Shown here piece after piece: positions 16,835 to 25,062 of a DNA stretch of 64,000 nucleotides. The stretch spans positions 186,001-250,000 of the forward strand of contig NZ_ATTE01000001.1 of NCBI RefSeq assembly GCF_000419525.1. Direction: 5' to 3'. Each line of letters starts with the position of its first letter. Within the stretch, counting starts at the first letter, position 1. This DNA is from Leucothrix mucor DSM 2157 (lineage in GTDB: Bacteria > Pseudomonadota > Gammaproteobacteria > Thiotrichales > Thiotrichaceae). A model generated the notes under the pieces. That model worked only from the letters and a program-made list of their open reading frames with translations, did not search any database and was not told the origin of the DNA. The translations under genes and the position numbers were made by a program.

Positions 16835-18832
16835 CTATAGCGGCGCCGCTAAACATTCTGCGGTGATTGTCGCTGAAATCAAGCCCGTATCGCCCTGCAT
16901 ATTTGGAATATCCAAACGCTCAACGTGTATCTCGACTTTCGGGTGTTTAGTTTGCATCGCGGCGGCTTTTTTCAGCGCACTTTGAGTAGCCAGTTCCCGA
17001 GCCTGAGTAATGGCTTCAGCGGGATTAATCACATGAATGGGCTCGCCATCCTGATGTAAATGGTAGCCACCTTGTACCGCTGAACTGATCTCAATAACGG
17101 TGTGTACTTTCACCACCCCAATCGCCGCACCAATGGCATTAGCCACCTCGCTTCCGGTCGGAATAATGGGAGTAATTCCCAATCGCTCTCCAACCGTGCC
17201 GTAAAAAACCTGCGCTGGCCCACCCACGGCCACTAATGGAATAGAAGGTGTCAGCGATAAATTCAGATCACCTAATTGCAAACTACCCTGACAAATACTG
17301 CTAATGATCGGGTCAGTTGGCGCGAAGCTGTGACCGGCTAATCGCTCTAGTAATAAATGGGTACTTTTAGCGACCATGGCATCATAAATTTCCTGCGCAA
17401 AGGCGCGGCATTCCTGATCCATATTGGCATCGTTATAGGTTATTTTTCCGTGGGAACGGCCAACCATCAGGCAGACTAATTCAGCAGCTTCGCGCGACCA
17501 TTGGGACTGCCGGTCGAGCACATGCGCTGCATCGCTGGGGGTAAAGCCACCGACTTGCAGCAGGCCACGGTCCACCAAACGCGTCACCCGATTGCGGTCA
17601 GACACCCGATTCACCAATTTTGACCAGCGCACGGGCTGATCCATAATGAGTGATAAGAACTCGCAGTCCGCTTCGCTAAGATCTTCCGGTAGCGGGTGGC
17701 GGTCATAGCCATCGGGGCGCACTAAAAACATCGTTGCCATGCCAAGGCCCATGCCTTGGCTGAGGCTTTGTTTCATGTCTTTGATCACGGATGGCCAGCG
17801 CGAACCTAGCAGCGCTAATGGCACCACGCGATTAGCCTGCAAGGTAATACGACCACGGTGATCAATTTCAATCGCGCTATCGCCACCTAAGCCAATGGTT
17901 TGCATATCAATGGCTTTTACCATGGTGCGAAAGCCACCAATCATAGAGCCGGCTTCATTGAGGTCTGGCCAGCCGTTTTTAACAATCGCTACATCGGTAG
18001 TGGTGCCGCCAATATCTGAGATAATAAAGTCGCTTTCACCCGATAAGAAATTAGCGCCAATCACGCTGGCGGCCGGGCCGGAGAGAATGGTTTCAATTGG
18101 GCGCTCAATCACTGTTTCAGCGCTGGCAATCGAGCCATCACCTTTTACAATCATTAGTGGGGCGGTAATCGCGTGATTCGCCAAAGCATCACGAACCGCA
18201 TCAACCAGCGCCACAATCAAAGCAATAATACGAGCATTAAAGGCAGCGGTGAGTGCGCGGCGCGGGCCATTTAGCGCTTCGGATAAATCACAAGAAGCCG
18301 TCACCGGACAGCCTGAAATCTCATGGATTAAGGCCTGCGCCCGTCGCTCATGTTCAGGGTTGCGCACAGAATAATGCGAAGCCACGGCATAAGCACCGAC
18401 CTTGCCAGCATTCTCCCCCAGCATGTTACGAATCGCTGCTTCATCCAACATCGTTGCTTCGCTACCATCATAACTATGGCCACCAGCCACCCGAGTGACC
18501 AACGCAGAGGGAATCGCCGACTCCAGATTACTGCGCTCTAACATCACATCATCAAAGCCAATCAGCAATACACCAATGCGCGAGCCTTGGCCTTCCACCA
18601 ATGCATTGGTCGCCAGTGTGGTTGAGAGTGAGACTAGAGAAATAGAGTCTGCTGAGACCTCGTCACTGGCTTGCTGCATTACCTTATCCAGCGCTTCAAT
18701 TACGCCAATGGATAAGTCGCCACGGGTGGTTAGCGCTTTGGCAGAGGCCACCAGTTTACGGCTTTGATTGTCGATAATCACCGCGTCGGTATAAGTGCCG
18801 CCAGTGTCGATTCCGATATTGTAGCTATTCAT
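16835..18832 (-). CDS. HyuA-like hydantoinase/oxoprolinase family ATPase
   Basis: A 665-residue protein of the hydantoinase A/oxoprolinase ASKHA family. The N-terminal phosphate loop is IGIDTGGTYTDAVI, and the second is FIISDIGGTTTDVAIVKNG (about residues 270-290). Stand-alone relatives lacking the HyuB partner occur in corrinoid methyl-transfer clusters, as here, so it may not act on hydantoins. No HyuB gene is present. It is the last gene of the minus-strand operon, eight bases after the activator gene. One inference is that it is a second ATP-dependent chaperone or activator of the corrinoid protein. Substrate unknown. Confidence 0.8.
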   Translation of the reverse strand: MNSYNIGIDTGGTYTDAVIIDNQSRKLVASAKALTTRGDLSIGVIEALDKVMQQASDEVSADSISLVSLSTTLATNALVEGQGSRIGVLLIGFDDVMLERSNLESAIPSALVTRVAGGHSYDGSEATMLDEAAIRNMLGENAGKVGAYAVASHYSVRNPEHERRAQALIHEISGCPVTASCDLSEALNGPRRALTAAFNARIIALIVALVDAVRDALANHAITAPLMIVKGDGSIASAETVIERPIETILSGPAASVIGANFLSGESDFIISDIGGTTTDVAIVKNGWPDLNEAGSMIGGFRTMVKAIDMQTIGLGGDSAIEIDHRGRITLQANRVVPLALLGSRWPSVIKDMKQSLSQGMGLGMATMFLVRPDGYDRHPLPEDLSEADCEFLSLIMDQPVRWSKLVNRVSDRNRVTRLVDRGLLQVGGFTPSDAAHVLDRQSQWSREAAELVCLMVGRSHGKITYNDANMDQECRAFAQEIYDAMVAKSTHLLLERLAGHSFAPTDPIISSICQGSLQLGDLNLSLTPSIPLVAVGGPAQVFYGTVGERLGITPIIPTGSEVANAIGAAIGVVKVHTVIEISSAVQGGYHLHQDGEPIHVINPAEAITQARELATQSALKKAAAMQTKHPKVEIHVERLDIPNMQGDTGLISATITAECLAAPL

Positions 18833-18840
18833 GCTGCGAC

Positions 18841-20874
18841 TTAACCTCTGCGACGACGGCGTCGGCGGCCATCACCATCTTCATTGCGATTGCCCCCGGC
18901 TTTTTCGGGCGGCTTAGCGACCACGGAAAACAAATTCGGGAAAGGGTCAGTGTCATGCGGGAATGCCATCGCACCCACAAAATACTCCTGAAACTTAGTT
19001 TCTACGGCGGTTTCAATTTTCTCAATACTGCGAACCACGCGCTCAATAATATAGCGGGATTCTTTATTCAACAGGGCAATGCGCGCACCAGTTCCGGCAG
19101 CATTTCCCGCCGACGCCACTTGCTCCAATGGGCAGTCTGGAATCAGTCCCAATACCATCGCATGTTTTACATCAATATGACTTCCGAAGGCTCCGGCTAA
19201 TCGAATGCGCTCGATTTGGGTGACGCCTAATTTATCCATTAATAAGCGCACACCAGCATACAGCGCGGCTTTACCCAACTGAATCTGGCGTACATCATTT
19301 TGCGAAACTGAAATCACCCGATCAGGGCGGCCCGAACCATCGTCATAAAGCACATAAGACCAAGTGCGCTCATTAGGAATAATCCGTGAACTGACTGCCG
19401 CTAAATCGCCATCCACCACGCCATCTTTGCTGATAATGCCCGCCAGATACATTTCGGCGATGACTTCAATAATGCCGGAGCCACAAATGCCATTCACGCC
19501 AATCTTCTTAATTTCGTCCTGAAAGCCATCTTCATTTGACCAAAGTTCGGAGCCAATCACGCGAAAGCGGGGCTCTTTGGTAATAGGGTCAATACGAACT
19601 CGCTCAATCGCGCCGGGTGCCGCACGTTGGCCGCAGCTGATTTGTGCGCCTTCAAAGGCAGGGCCGGTGGGGCTTGAGCAGGCCATTAGGCGATCTTTAT
19701 TACCGAGAACGATTTCTGCATTGGTGCCCACATCCACCAGCAAGGTAATTTCATCTTGTAGCTGTGGCTCTTCAGAAAGCACCATACCCGCCGCATCGGC
19801 ACCCACATGCCCGGCGATGCAGGGCAGAATATAGATCATGCCACCGGCATTAATTTTGATATCCATGTCTTTGGCGCGGGTGCGAATGGCTTCATCGGTC
19901 GCCAGTGCAAAGGGCGCGCCACCGAGTTCTACCGGATCAATTCCCAGCAGAATGTGATGCATAATGGGATTGGCCACCATCACCAACTCCATGACTTCAT
20001 CCAGCGCAATATCCGCGTTTTCAACAATCTCAGCAATCAGCTTATTTAAACCGTCGCGAATGGCGTGGGTCATTTCACCCGCACCTTCAGGATGCATCAT
20101 CACATAGGAGACGCGGCTCATGAGGTCTTCACCAAAGCGAATTTGGGGATTCATCAAACTACCGGACTGTATAACCTCGCCACTGTGCAAATCACACAAA
20201 TGTGCTGCTACGGTGGTAGAGCCCACATCAATGGCGAGACCATAGGCTTTCTCTTTAAAGCCCGGCCACAGTGAGACAATTCGGCGACCGTCATATACCG
20301 CGGCGGTGACTTTCCATTCGCCAGAGCGCAGTACCGGTTGCAGGGTTTGCAGCAGGCTTAAGTCATATTCCAGATCGACCAAACCCCATTCGCGTTCCAG
20401 CGCATCGCAAACCCGTTGCATATCACCGCTTGGCTTATGCATGTCGGCTTCTTCTACGTCGATGTAATGAAGTTGAATGGTGCTGTCGAGGGTGATATCG
20501 CGCAGGTCCGCATCTTTGCGTACGACCTGTTTGTGTACCTGACTTTCCGGCGGCACATCAATGATGACATCGCCTTCCAGCAAGGTGTGGCAACTTAAGC
20601 GGCGGTTTTCTGCCAGCACTTTGCGCTTAGCCGAGTACTTTTTCTCAGCTTCAGACAAAGGGTTCAGATGTGAAATGCTGGAGACGATTTGGTGCTTCTG
20701 AAAGTTGCCTTCCATGCACTCGACCTGACAGCGGCCGCAAATCCCACGACCACCACAGACAGAATCAATATCAACGCCCAAGCTCTGAGCGATTTGTAAT
20801 AACGGTGTGCCTAAGGGGAATTTCCCACGACGCCCAGAGGGCATAAACACAACTTTGGCGGTTTTGTTAGTCAA
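18841..20874 (-). CDS. Ferredoxin-ASKHA reductive activator of corrinoid protein (RACo/RamA-like)
   Basis: A 677-residue protein. The N-terminus is a plant-type [2Fe-2S] ferredoxin with Cys40, Cys46, Cys49 and Cys95. A linker follows, then a DUF4445/ASKHA ATPase domain with YGLAIDVGSTTVAAHL (about residue 213) and LLVDVGTNAEIVLGN. RACo-type proteins reduce accidentally oxidised Co(II) corrinoid to the active Co(I) state using ATP. The end, GDG plus RRRRRRRG, is a striking arginine run outside the enzymatic fold. It sits between the methyltransferase and HyuA-like genes in the same operon. Confidence 0.9.
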   Translation of the reverse strand: MTNKTAKVVFMPSGRRGKFPLGTPLLQIAQSLGVDIDSVCGGRGICGRCQVECMEGNFQKHQIVSSISHLNPLSEAEKKYSAKRKVLAENRRLSCHTLLEGDVIIDVPPESQVHKQVVRKDADLRDITLDSTIQLHYIDVEEADMHKPSGDMQRVCDALEREWGLVDLEYDLSLLQTLQPVLRSGEWKVTAAVYDGRRIVSLWPGFKEKAYGLAIDVGSTTVAAHLCDLHSGEVIQSGSLMNPQIRFGEDLMSRVSYVMMHPEGAGEMTHAIRDGLNKLIAEIVENADIALDEVMELVMVANPIMHHILLGIDPVELGGAPFALATDEAIRTRAKDMDIKINAGGMIYILPCIAGHVGADAAGMVLSEEPQLQDEITLLVDVGTNAEIVLGNKDRLMACSSPTGPAFEGAQISCGQRAAPGAIERVRIDPITKEPRFRVIGSELWSNEDGFQDEIKKIGVNGICGSGIIEVIAEMYLAGIISKDGVVDGDLAAVSSRIIPNERTWSYVLYDDGSGRPDRVISVSQNDVRQIQLGKAALYAGVRLLMDKLGVTQIERIRLAGAFGSHIDVKHAMVLGLIPDCPLEQVASAGNAAGTGARIALLNKESRYIIERVVRSIEKIETAVETKFQEYFVGAMAFPHDTDPFPNLFSVVAKPPEKAGGNRNEDGDGRRRRRRRG

Positions 20875-20900
20875 TGGGATAGCTCCTCAAAAAATTATTG

Positions 20901-21800
20901 TTATGAACGGCGACGACGGTTGCCAGAGGTACGAGTACCGCGCGCGCCTTCTGCTGGTGCCTGACGGTATTTGCGAATCCAGTTGGCACAATCCGGATCA
21001 TTACCCATCATCACATCGCCACCGAGTACTGCCTGAATGACTTCAGGATGCAGCGGGCTGGTAATCGCGGAGGTCATGCCCGCACCCATTGCCATGCTCA
21101 AAAAGGCACTGTTAACGCCGTTGCGATTTGGGAGGCCGAAGCTTACATTAGAAGCCCCGCAAGTGGTATTCACTTTTAGCTCATTACGTAGGCGTGAAAC
21201 CAGCGCCATGACTTGCTTTCCGGCGGTATTGATCGCACCAATTGGCATCACTAAGGGGTCAACCACAACACGGTCGTGGGAGATGCCATAATCCGCTGCA
21301 CGCTCAACGATTTTCTTCGCCACTTCAAATCGCACATTCGGATCTTCGCTTATGCCGGTCTCATCGTTTGAGATGGCCACTACCGAGGCATTGTATTTTG
21401 CGACCAGAGGCAATACGCGATCTAGTGACTCATCTTCACCGGTTACCGAGTTCACCAGCGCACGGCCTTGATACACCGCCAAACCCGCCTCCAGCGCATC
21501 AATAATCGAAGAGTCAATACACAGAGGTGTGTCAGTCAGCGACTGCACTAATTGAATCACTTCTGCGAGAATGCGTGGTTCATCCGCCAGTGGAATCCCC
21601 GCATTAATATCCAACATGTGCGCACCGGCGGCAATTTGTGCCAAGGCATCTGCTTCCACACGGCTGTAATCCCCGACTTTCATTTCTTCCGCGAGGATTT
21701 TACGACCGGTCGGATTAATGCGCTCACCAATGATCACAAAGGGATGATCGAAACCGATTTTTACTTCTTTAGTTGGCGATGTGATGATGGTGGTTGTCAT
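20901..21800 (-). CDS. Methyltetrahydrofolate:corrinoid methyltransferase (pterin-binding, MtgA/AcsE-like)
   Basis: A 299-residue TIM-barrel pterin-binding enzyme. Family features are VIIGERINPTGRK at the N-terminus, AGAHMLDINAGIPLADE for the pterin-binding Asp/Asn, and CIDSS and NTTCGASNVSFGLPNR. In methylamine and betaine pathways this second methyltransferase moves the methyl group between the corrinoid protein and tetrahydrofolate. The protein ends GARGTRTSGNRRRRS, a basic tail beyond the usual fold. It lies 26 bases before the activator gene and 49 after metF. Confidence 0.9.
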   Translation of the reverse strand: MTTTIITSPTKEVKIGFDHPFVIIGERINPTGRKILAEEMKVGDYSRVEADALAQIAAGAHMLDINAGIPLADEPRILAEVIQLVQSLTDTPLCIDSSIIDALEAGLAVYQGRALVNSVTGEDESLDRVLPLVAKYNASVVAISNDETGISEDPNVRFEVAKKIVERAADYGISHDRVVVDPLVMPIGAINTAGKQVMALVSRLRNELKVNTTCGASNVSFGLPNRNGVNSAFLSMAMGAGMTSAITSPLHPEVIQAVLGGDVMMGNDPDCANWIRKYRQAPAEGARGTRTSGNRRRRS

Positions 21801-21849
21801 GATGATGTCTCTCCAAGGGGCCGTCTATTGCGGCTAAATAAATGAGGGT

Positions 21850-22857
21850 TTATGCCTGAGTAATTGCCGCTTCGCGTCCGGGGAACCAAGGGATGCGATC
21901 ACCGAGTACACCCGAGTTCTGCACGATTTCAGCCACGGCATATTCCATGCGATAGGCCATAATGTGTACGCCATGTACGCCGGGCATTTCTTTAATGGCA
22001 TTGACCATGTCGGTACAAATATTGATGCCTTCCTGTTTTTGGTTTTCAGCACCAGCCAGTCGTTTGATAATGGCATCCGGAATATGCACGCCGGCAACAT
22101 TGCTACGAATCCACTCCGCCGCGCGAGCAGAAGCTAGCGGGCCGACACCGGGTAAAATAAAGACTTTTTCGTGCAGTCCCATATCCACTACCTGATCCAT
22201 ATAATTGCGCATCATTTCAATATCAAAGCAGTATTGGGTTTGCACAAACTGAGCGCCGGCCGCTACTTTTTTAGCAAGGCGGTGAGGGCGGTAGTCAAAG
22301 GGTGGTGCGAAAGGATTAGCCGCTGCACCCAGAAAGACTTCCGGCGCTTTGCTGAGCTTGCGGCCACTTAAAAAGCGACCCTCATCACGCATGCCGCGCA
22401 CCATGGATAAGGCTGACATGCAGTCCAAATCAAATACGGGTTTTGCTTCAGGGTGATCGCCAGATTGCACGCCATCGCCACTCAAACACATGATGTTCGC
22501 CACGCCCATCGCCGAAGCGCCAAGTACATCACCCTGAATCGCAATGCGGTTACGATCGCGGCAAGAGACTTGCATCACCATTGAGTAACCGTTGTGAGCG
22601 AGTAGGGCACACATGGCCACGCTAGACATATGGCAGTTAGCGCCTGAGCCGTCGGTGGCATTGATTGCATCGACATAGCCATCAAATACTTCGGCGCGCT
22701 CATACACTTCATTGGGGTCGGCAGAGTCCGGTGGGGCTATTTCTGCGGTGACGGCAAAGTGTCCCGCGCGCAATACCCGCTCAAAGCGGCCGGGTGAGGT
22801 GTGTCCGGGTAGTACCTTAAGGTTTTCACCGGGATTGGTTTCGTCATCAAAAAACAT
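21850..22857 (-). CDS. metF: Methylenetetrahydrofolate reductase, MetF
   Basis: A 335-residue flavoprotein of the MTHFR family, interconverting methyl- and methylene-tetrahydrofolate. Markers are FAVTAEIAPPDSADP, DAINATDGSGANCHMS, IMCLSGDGVQSGDHPEA for the flavin region, and AAGAQFVQTQYCFD. It is followed in the operon by methyltransferase 2, and preceded by the Cys-rich MetV-like gene. In a demethylation pathway it would run towards methylene-H4folate. It has no C-terminal regulatory domain. Confidence 0.93.
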   Translation of the reverse strand: MFFDDETNPGENLKVLPGHTSPGRFERVLRAGHFAVTAEIAPPDSADPNEVYERAEVFDGYVDAINATDGSGANCHMSSVAMCALLAHNGYSMVMQVSCRDRNRIAIQGDVLGASAMGVANIMCLSGDGVQSGDHPEAKPVFDLDCMSALSMVRGMRDEGRFLSGRKLSKAPEVFLGAAANPFAPPFDYRPHRLAKKVAAGAQFVQTQYCFDIEMMRNYMDQVVDMGLHEKVFILPGVGPLASARAAEWIRSNVAGVHIPDAIIKRLAGAENQKQEGINICTDMVNAIKEMPGVHGVHIMAYRMEYAVAEIVQNSGVLGDRIPWFPGREAAITQA

Positions 22858-22876
22858 GGCGTCGTCTCGTTAGGAC

Positions 22877-23344
22877 TCAGGAATTAGAGCGGGCTTGCTG
22901 ACGTTTCTGGCGTACTTCACGTAGCCAGGCAGAGGTGCCTTTTTTGCGGGCATCCAGTGCAGGCTGAATAATCTGAATCGCCTGCTCCGTTTGCTTCATA
23001 TTTTTGGTGCCTTCCCAAGCCACCACCCACACGCAATCCATATCGGGTTTGACTTCACATTTGCCATTAGGGCGCACGCCGCCACAAGGTCCATTGCGAA
23101 TGGTTTTCGGGCAATTCATGGGGCAGGACATACCCGTGGAACCCAGTGTGCACTGGCCGCAGGATTGTGAATCAAACAGCAAACCTTTGGTGGCTTTTTC
23201 AACCGCCATAAACGGTTTTTCCAGTCGCTCATAGCCAATTTTTTCCAGCAAGGGAGCGGCTTTTAACAGACTGTTTTCAACACCACTGTAAATATGATGC
23301 AGGGTGTTTGAGTGCTTGGCAGACCAGCGGCGAAGTCGGTACAT
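22877..23344 (-). CDS. MetV-like methylenetetrahydrofolate reductase C-terminal domain protein
   Basis: A 155-residue protein with the MTHFR_C cysteine-rich domain: Cys62, Cys65, Cys74, Cys78, Cys87 and further Cys near residues 96-103, in the patterns CGQC, MSCPMNCPK and GPCGGV. Stand-alone forms are the MetV partners of MetF in acetogens, and here metF lies 19 bases downstream, so a MetF-MetV complex is likely. The start ATG shares its A with the stop of the preceding gene. The last 20 residues are rather basic (REVRQKRQQARSNS). Confidence 0.88.
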   Translation of the reverse strand: MYRLRRWSAKHSNTLHHIYSGVENSLLKAAPLLEKIGYERLEKPFMAVEKATKGLLFDSQSCGQCTLGSTGMSCPMNCPKTIRNGPCGGVRPNGKCEVKPDMDCVWVVAWEGTKNMKQTEQAIQIIQPALDARKKGTSAWLREVRQKRQQARSNS

Positions 23345-23655
23345 CAGGCGCTCTCCTCGTCTAGCCCGCCAGCGGCGACCAGACTTTTTAAGCGCTCATC
23401 GGGGTAGGCCGTCTCCAGTAACTCTGCTTCGCTAGCGGCTTGTGCCTGAATGTCATCCGCATTATCGCAAGGCTCGCTGACGCGTCTCCACTCCTCAACA
23501 TAGTCATCCGTTCCGGCTTTTCCAGAGCGCATGGCGGCATCATCAATGGCGACTTGGAAGCGTTGGCTTAGCACCATCTTTCCCTTATTGCGGCCACGTT
23601 TGATAATTACCTGCGAGGGGATATCCCTCCAGTAAACGATAATTTTATCAGGCAT
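23344..23655 (-). CDS. Virulence-factor family small protein (PF13769-like)
   Basis: About 103 residues. The N-terminus DKIIVYWRDIPSQVIIKRGR matches the small family named virulence factor in databases; despite the name, its genes co-occur with corrinoid methyl-transfer operons and no function is known. Conserved features are the WRDIP segment, RFQVAIDDAAMRSG and YVEEWRR. ATG at 23655 with GAGGG upstream is chosen over a longer frame from 23742, which would overlap the DUF1638 gene. It is translationally coupled to the MetV-like gene (TGATG). Confidence 0.8.
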   Translation of the reverse strand: MPDKIIVYWRDIPSQVIIKRGRNKGKMVLSQRFQVAIDDAAMRSGKAGTDDYVEEWRRVSEPCDNADDIQAQAASEAELLETAYPDERLKSLVAAGGLDEESA

Positions 23656-23662
23656 GTTGCTG

Positions 23663-24286
23663 CTACCCTCTGGATTGGAAGTTGATAACTTGGGTCTGAA
23701 GCCCGCTTTCCAGCAAACCATAGCCGGTATGTTGGTGTTCAAAATCGAGGCCGAGATATTCGGCGGCTTGCTGCGCTGCTAGCAGCAATGTTGGATTGTG
23801 CGTTTGTGAGAGGTAAACCACTCGGGTGTAATGACCAAACATCATCGGCAGCAGCTCCGGATGCTGGTCTAATTTCAGGCCTTTCACGATCAGGCGCTGA
23901 AAGTGCTGGGCCAAAAAATCAGTTAAATAAAACGAGCCGATCGCCTGCTCGGCTAACTCATCAAACTGTTCAAGTCCGGCAAAAAAGGCATAGCAATGAG
24001 CGCCGGGCAGTCGTTCAATCGGATGGGCTTCGCTGGAGAACTCGGCAATCACCTTATCAATATCACCACCACTGCCACAGTCGGCATAGGCGATAAAAAT
24101 ATTCTGGTATTGCGCATGAAGCTCCTCAAGCTTTTCCCGCAACTTTCCGGCAATGCGCTCCGGTCGGTTGTGTAACTCCGCATCCAAACATTGAATGCGG
24201 AGGTGTTGCCAGTCATTCAGCACTTTAAGCTGTTGAATTTCTCTGGCCAGTGCGCCGCACGCGATAACAAGTGACGGCGCAGTCAT
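23663..24286 (-). CDS. DUF1638 family protein
   Basis: About 207 residues with the DUF1638 features: LVIACGALAREI at the N-terminus, YADCGSGGDID, RLPGAHCYAFFAGL, and a C-terminal Tyr/Gly-rich segment. Conserved Cys and His residues suggest metal or corrinoid contact, but the family has no proven role. DUF1638 genes are recurrent neighbours of MttB-family methyltransferases. The ATG at 24286 lies four bases after the corrinoid protein stop; a longer frame from 24394 would overlap that gene. Confidence 0.85.
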   Translation of the reverse strand: MTAPSLVIACGALAREIQQLKVLNDWQHLRIQCLDAELHNRPERIAGKLREKLEELHAQYQNIFIAYADCGSGGDIDKVIAEFSSEAHPIERLPGAHCYAFFAGLEQFDELAEQAIGSFYLTDFLAQHFQRLIVKGLKLDQHPELLPMMFGHYTRVVYLSQTHNPTLLLAAQQAAEYLGLDFEHQHTGYGLLESGLQTQVINFQSRG

Positions 24287-24290
24287 GGCG

Positions 24291-24989
24291 TCAGGCTGCG
24301 TATTTTTCCGCGACCAGCTCAACGGCCATACTGGCGGCAGTGGCTGCATCACGGCAATAAGCGGTTGCGCCAACGGCCAAACCGAACTCTTCATTCAGTG
24401 GCGCGCCACCCACTAAGATGATGTAGTCATCACGAATACCGCGCTCGACCATCGCATCCACAACCACTTTCATATAAGGCATGGTAGTCGTCAGCAGGGC
24501 AGACATGCCCAGTACATCCGGCTTGTGCTCTTCTAGTGCTGCAAAGTACTCATCAACCGAGTTATTAATGCCGATATCGATGACTTCAAAGCCAGCGCCT
24601 TCCAGCATCATTCCGACCAGGTTTTTACCGATGTCATGAATGTCGCCTTTCACGGTGCCAATCACCATTTTACCAATTGGCTTCGCGCCGGTTTCAGCCA
24701 GTAGCGGGCGCAGAATGGACATGCCACCTTTCATTGCATTAGCCGCTAGTAGTACTTCCGGTACAAACAAAATACCATCGCGGAAGTCGATACCGACAAT
24801 CGTCATGCCGCCAACCAGTGCTTCGGCCAGTACTTTCTCAGGAGACCAACCACGTTCCAGCAGGATGTTAGTGCCTTCAATAATTTCTTCTTTCATACCG
24901 TCGTACAAATCGTCGTGCATTTGCTCAACTAACTCGTCATCGGCAAGCTCGGATAAGATGATCTCGTCATCATCGTATTCATCAGTCAT
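24291..24989 (-). CDS. Corrinoid (cobalamin-binding) methyl-carrier protein
   Basis: About 232 residues, with a helical cap domain (residues about 30-100) and a Rossmann B12-binding domain. The signature is GDIHDIGKN, with His118 as expected lower-axial cobalt ligand, and VLVGGAP and GLAVGATAYC further on. It would carry the methyl group between the MttB-family enzyme and methyltransferase 2. The first 30 residues are unusual, with 14 Asp/Glu and no Lys/Arg. ATG at 24989 with AGAGGT upstream. It lies 73 bases after the MttB-family gene, the first gene of the operon. Confidence 0.95.
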   Translation of the reverse strand: MTDEYDDDEIILSELADDELVEQMHDDLYDGMKEEIIEGTNILLERGWSPEKVLAEALVGGMTIVGIDFRDGILFVPEVLLAANAMKGGMSILRPLLAETGAKPIGKMVIGTVKGDIHDIGKNLVGMMLEGAGFEVIDIGINNSVDEYFAALEEHKPDVLGMSALLTTTMPYMKVVVDAMVERGIRDDYIILVGGAPLNEEFGLAVGATAYCRDAATAASMAVELVAEKYAA

Positions 24990-25062
24990 CAAAAGTACCT
25001 CTTAAAACAGTGTTATTGTTGTGAAGCGGTTGGCTCAGGGCCAAACCGGCAGCATCCTGCGG

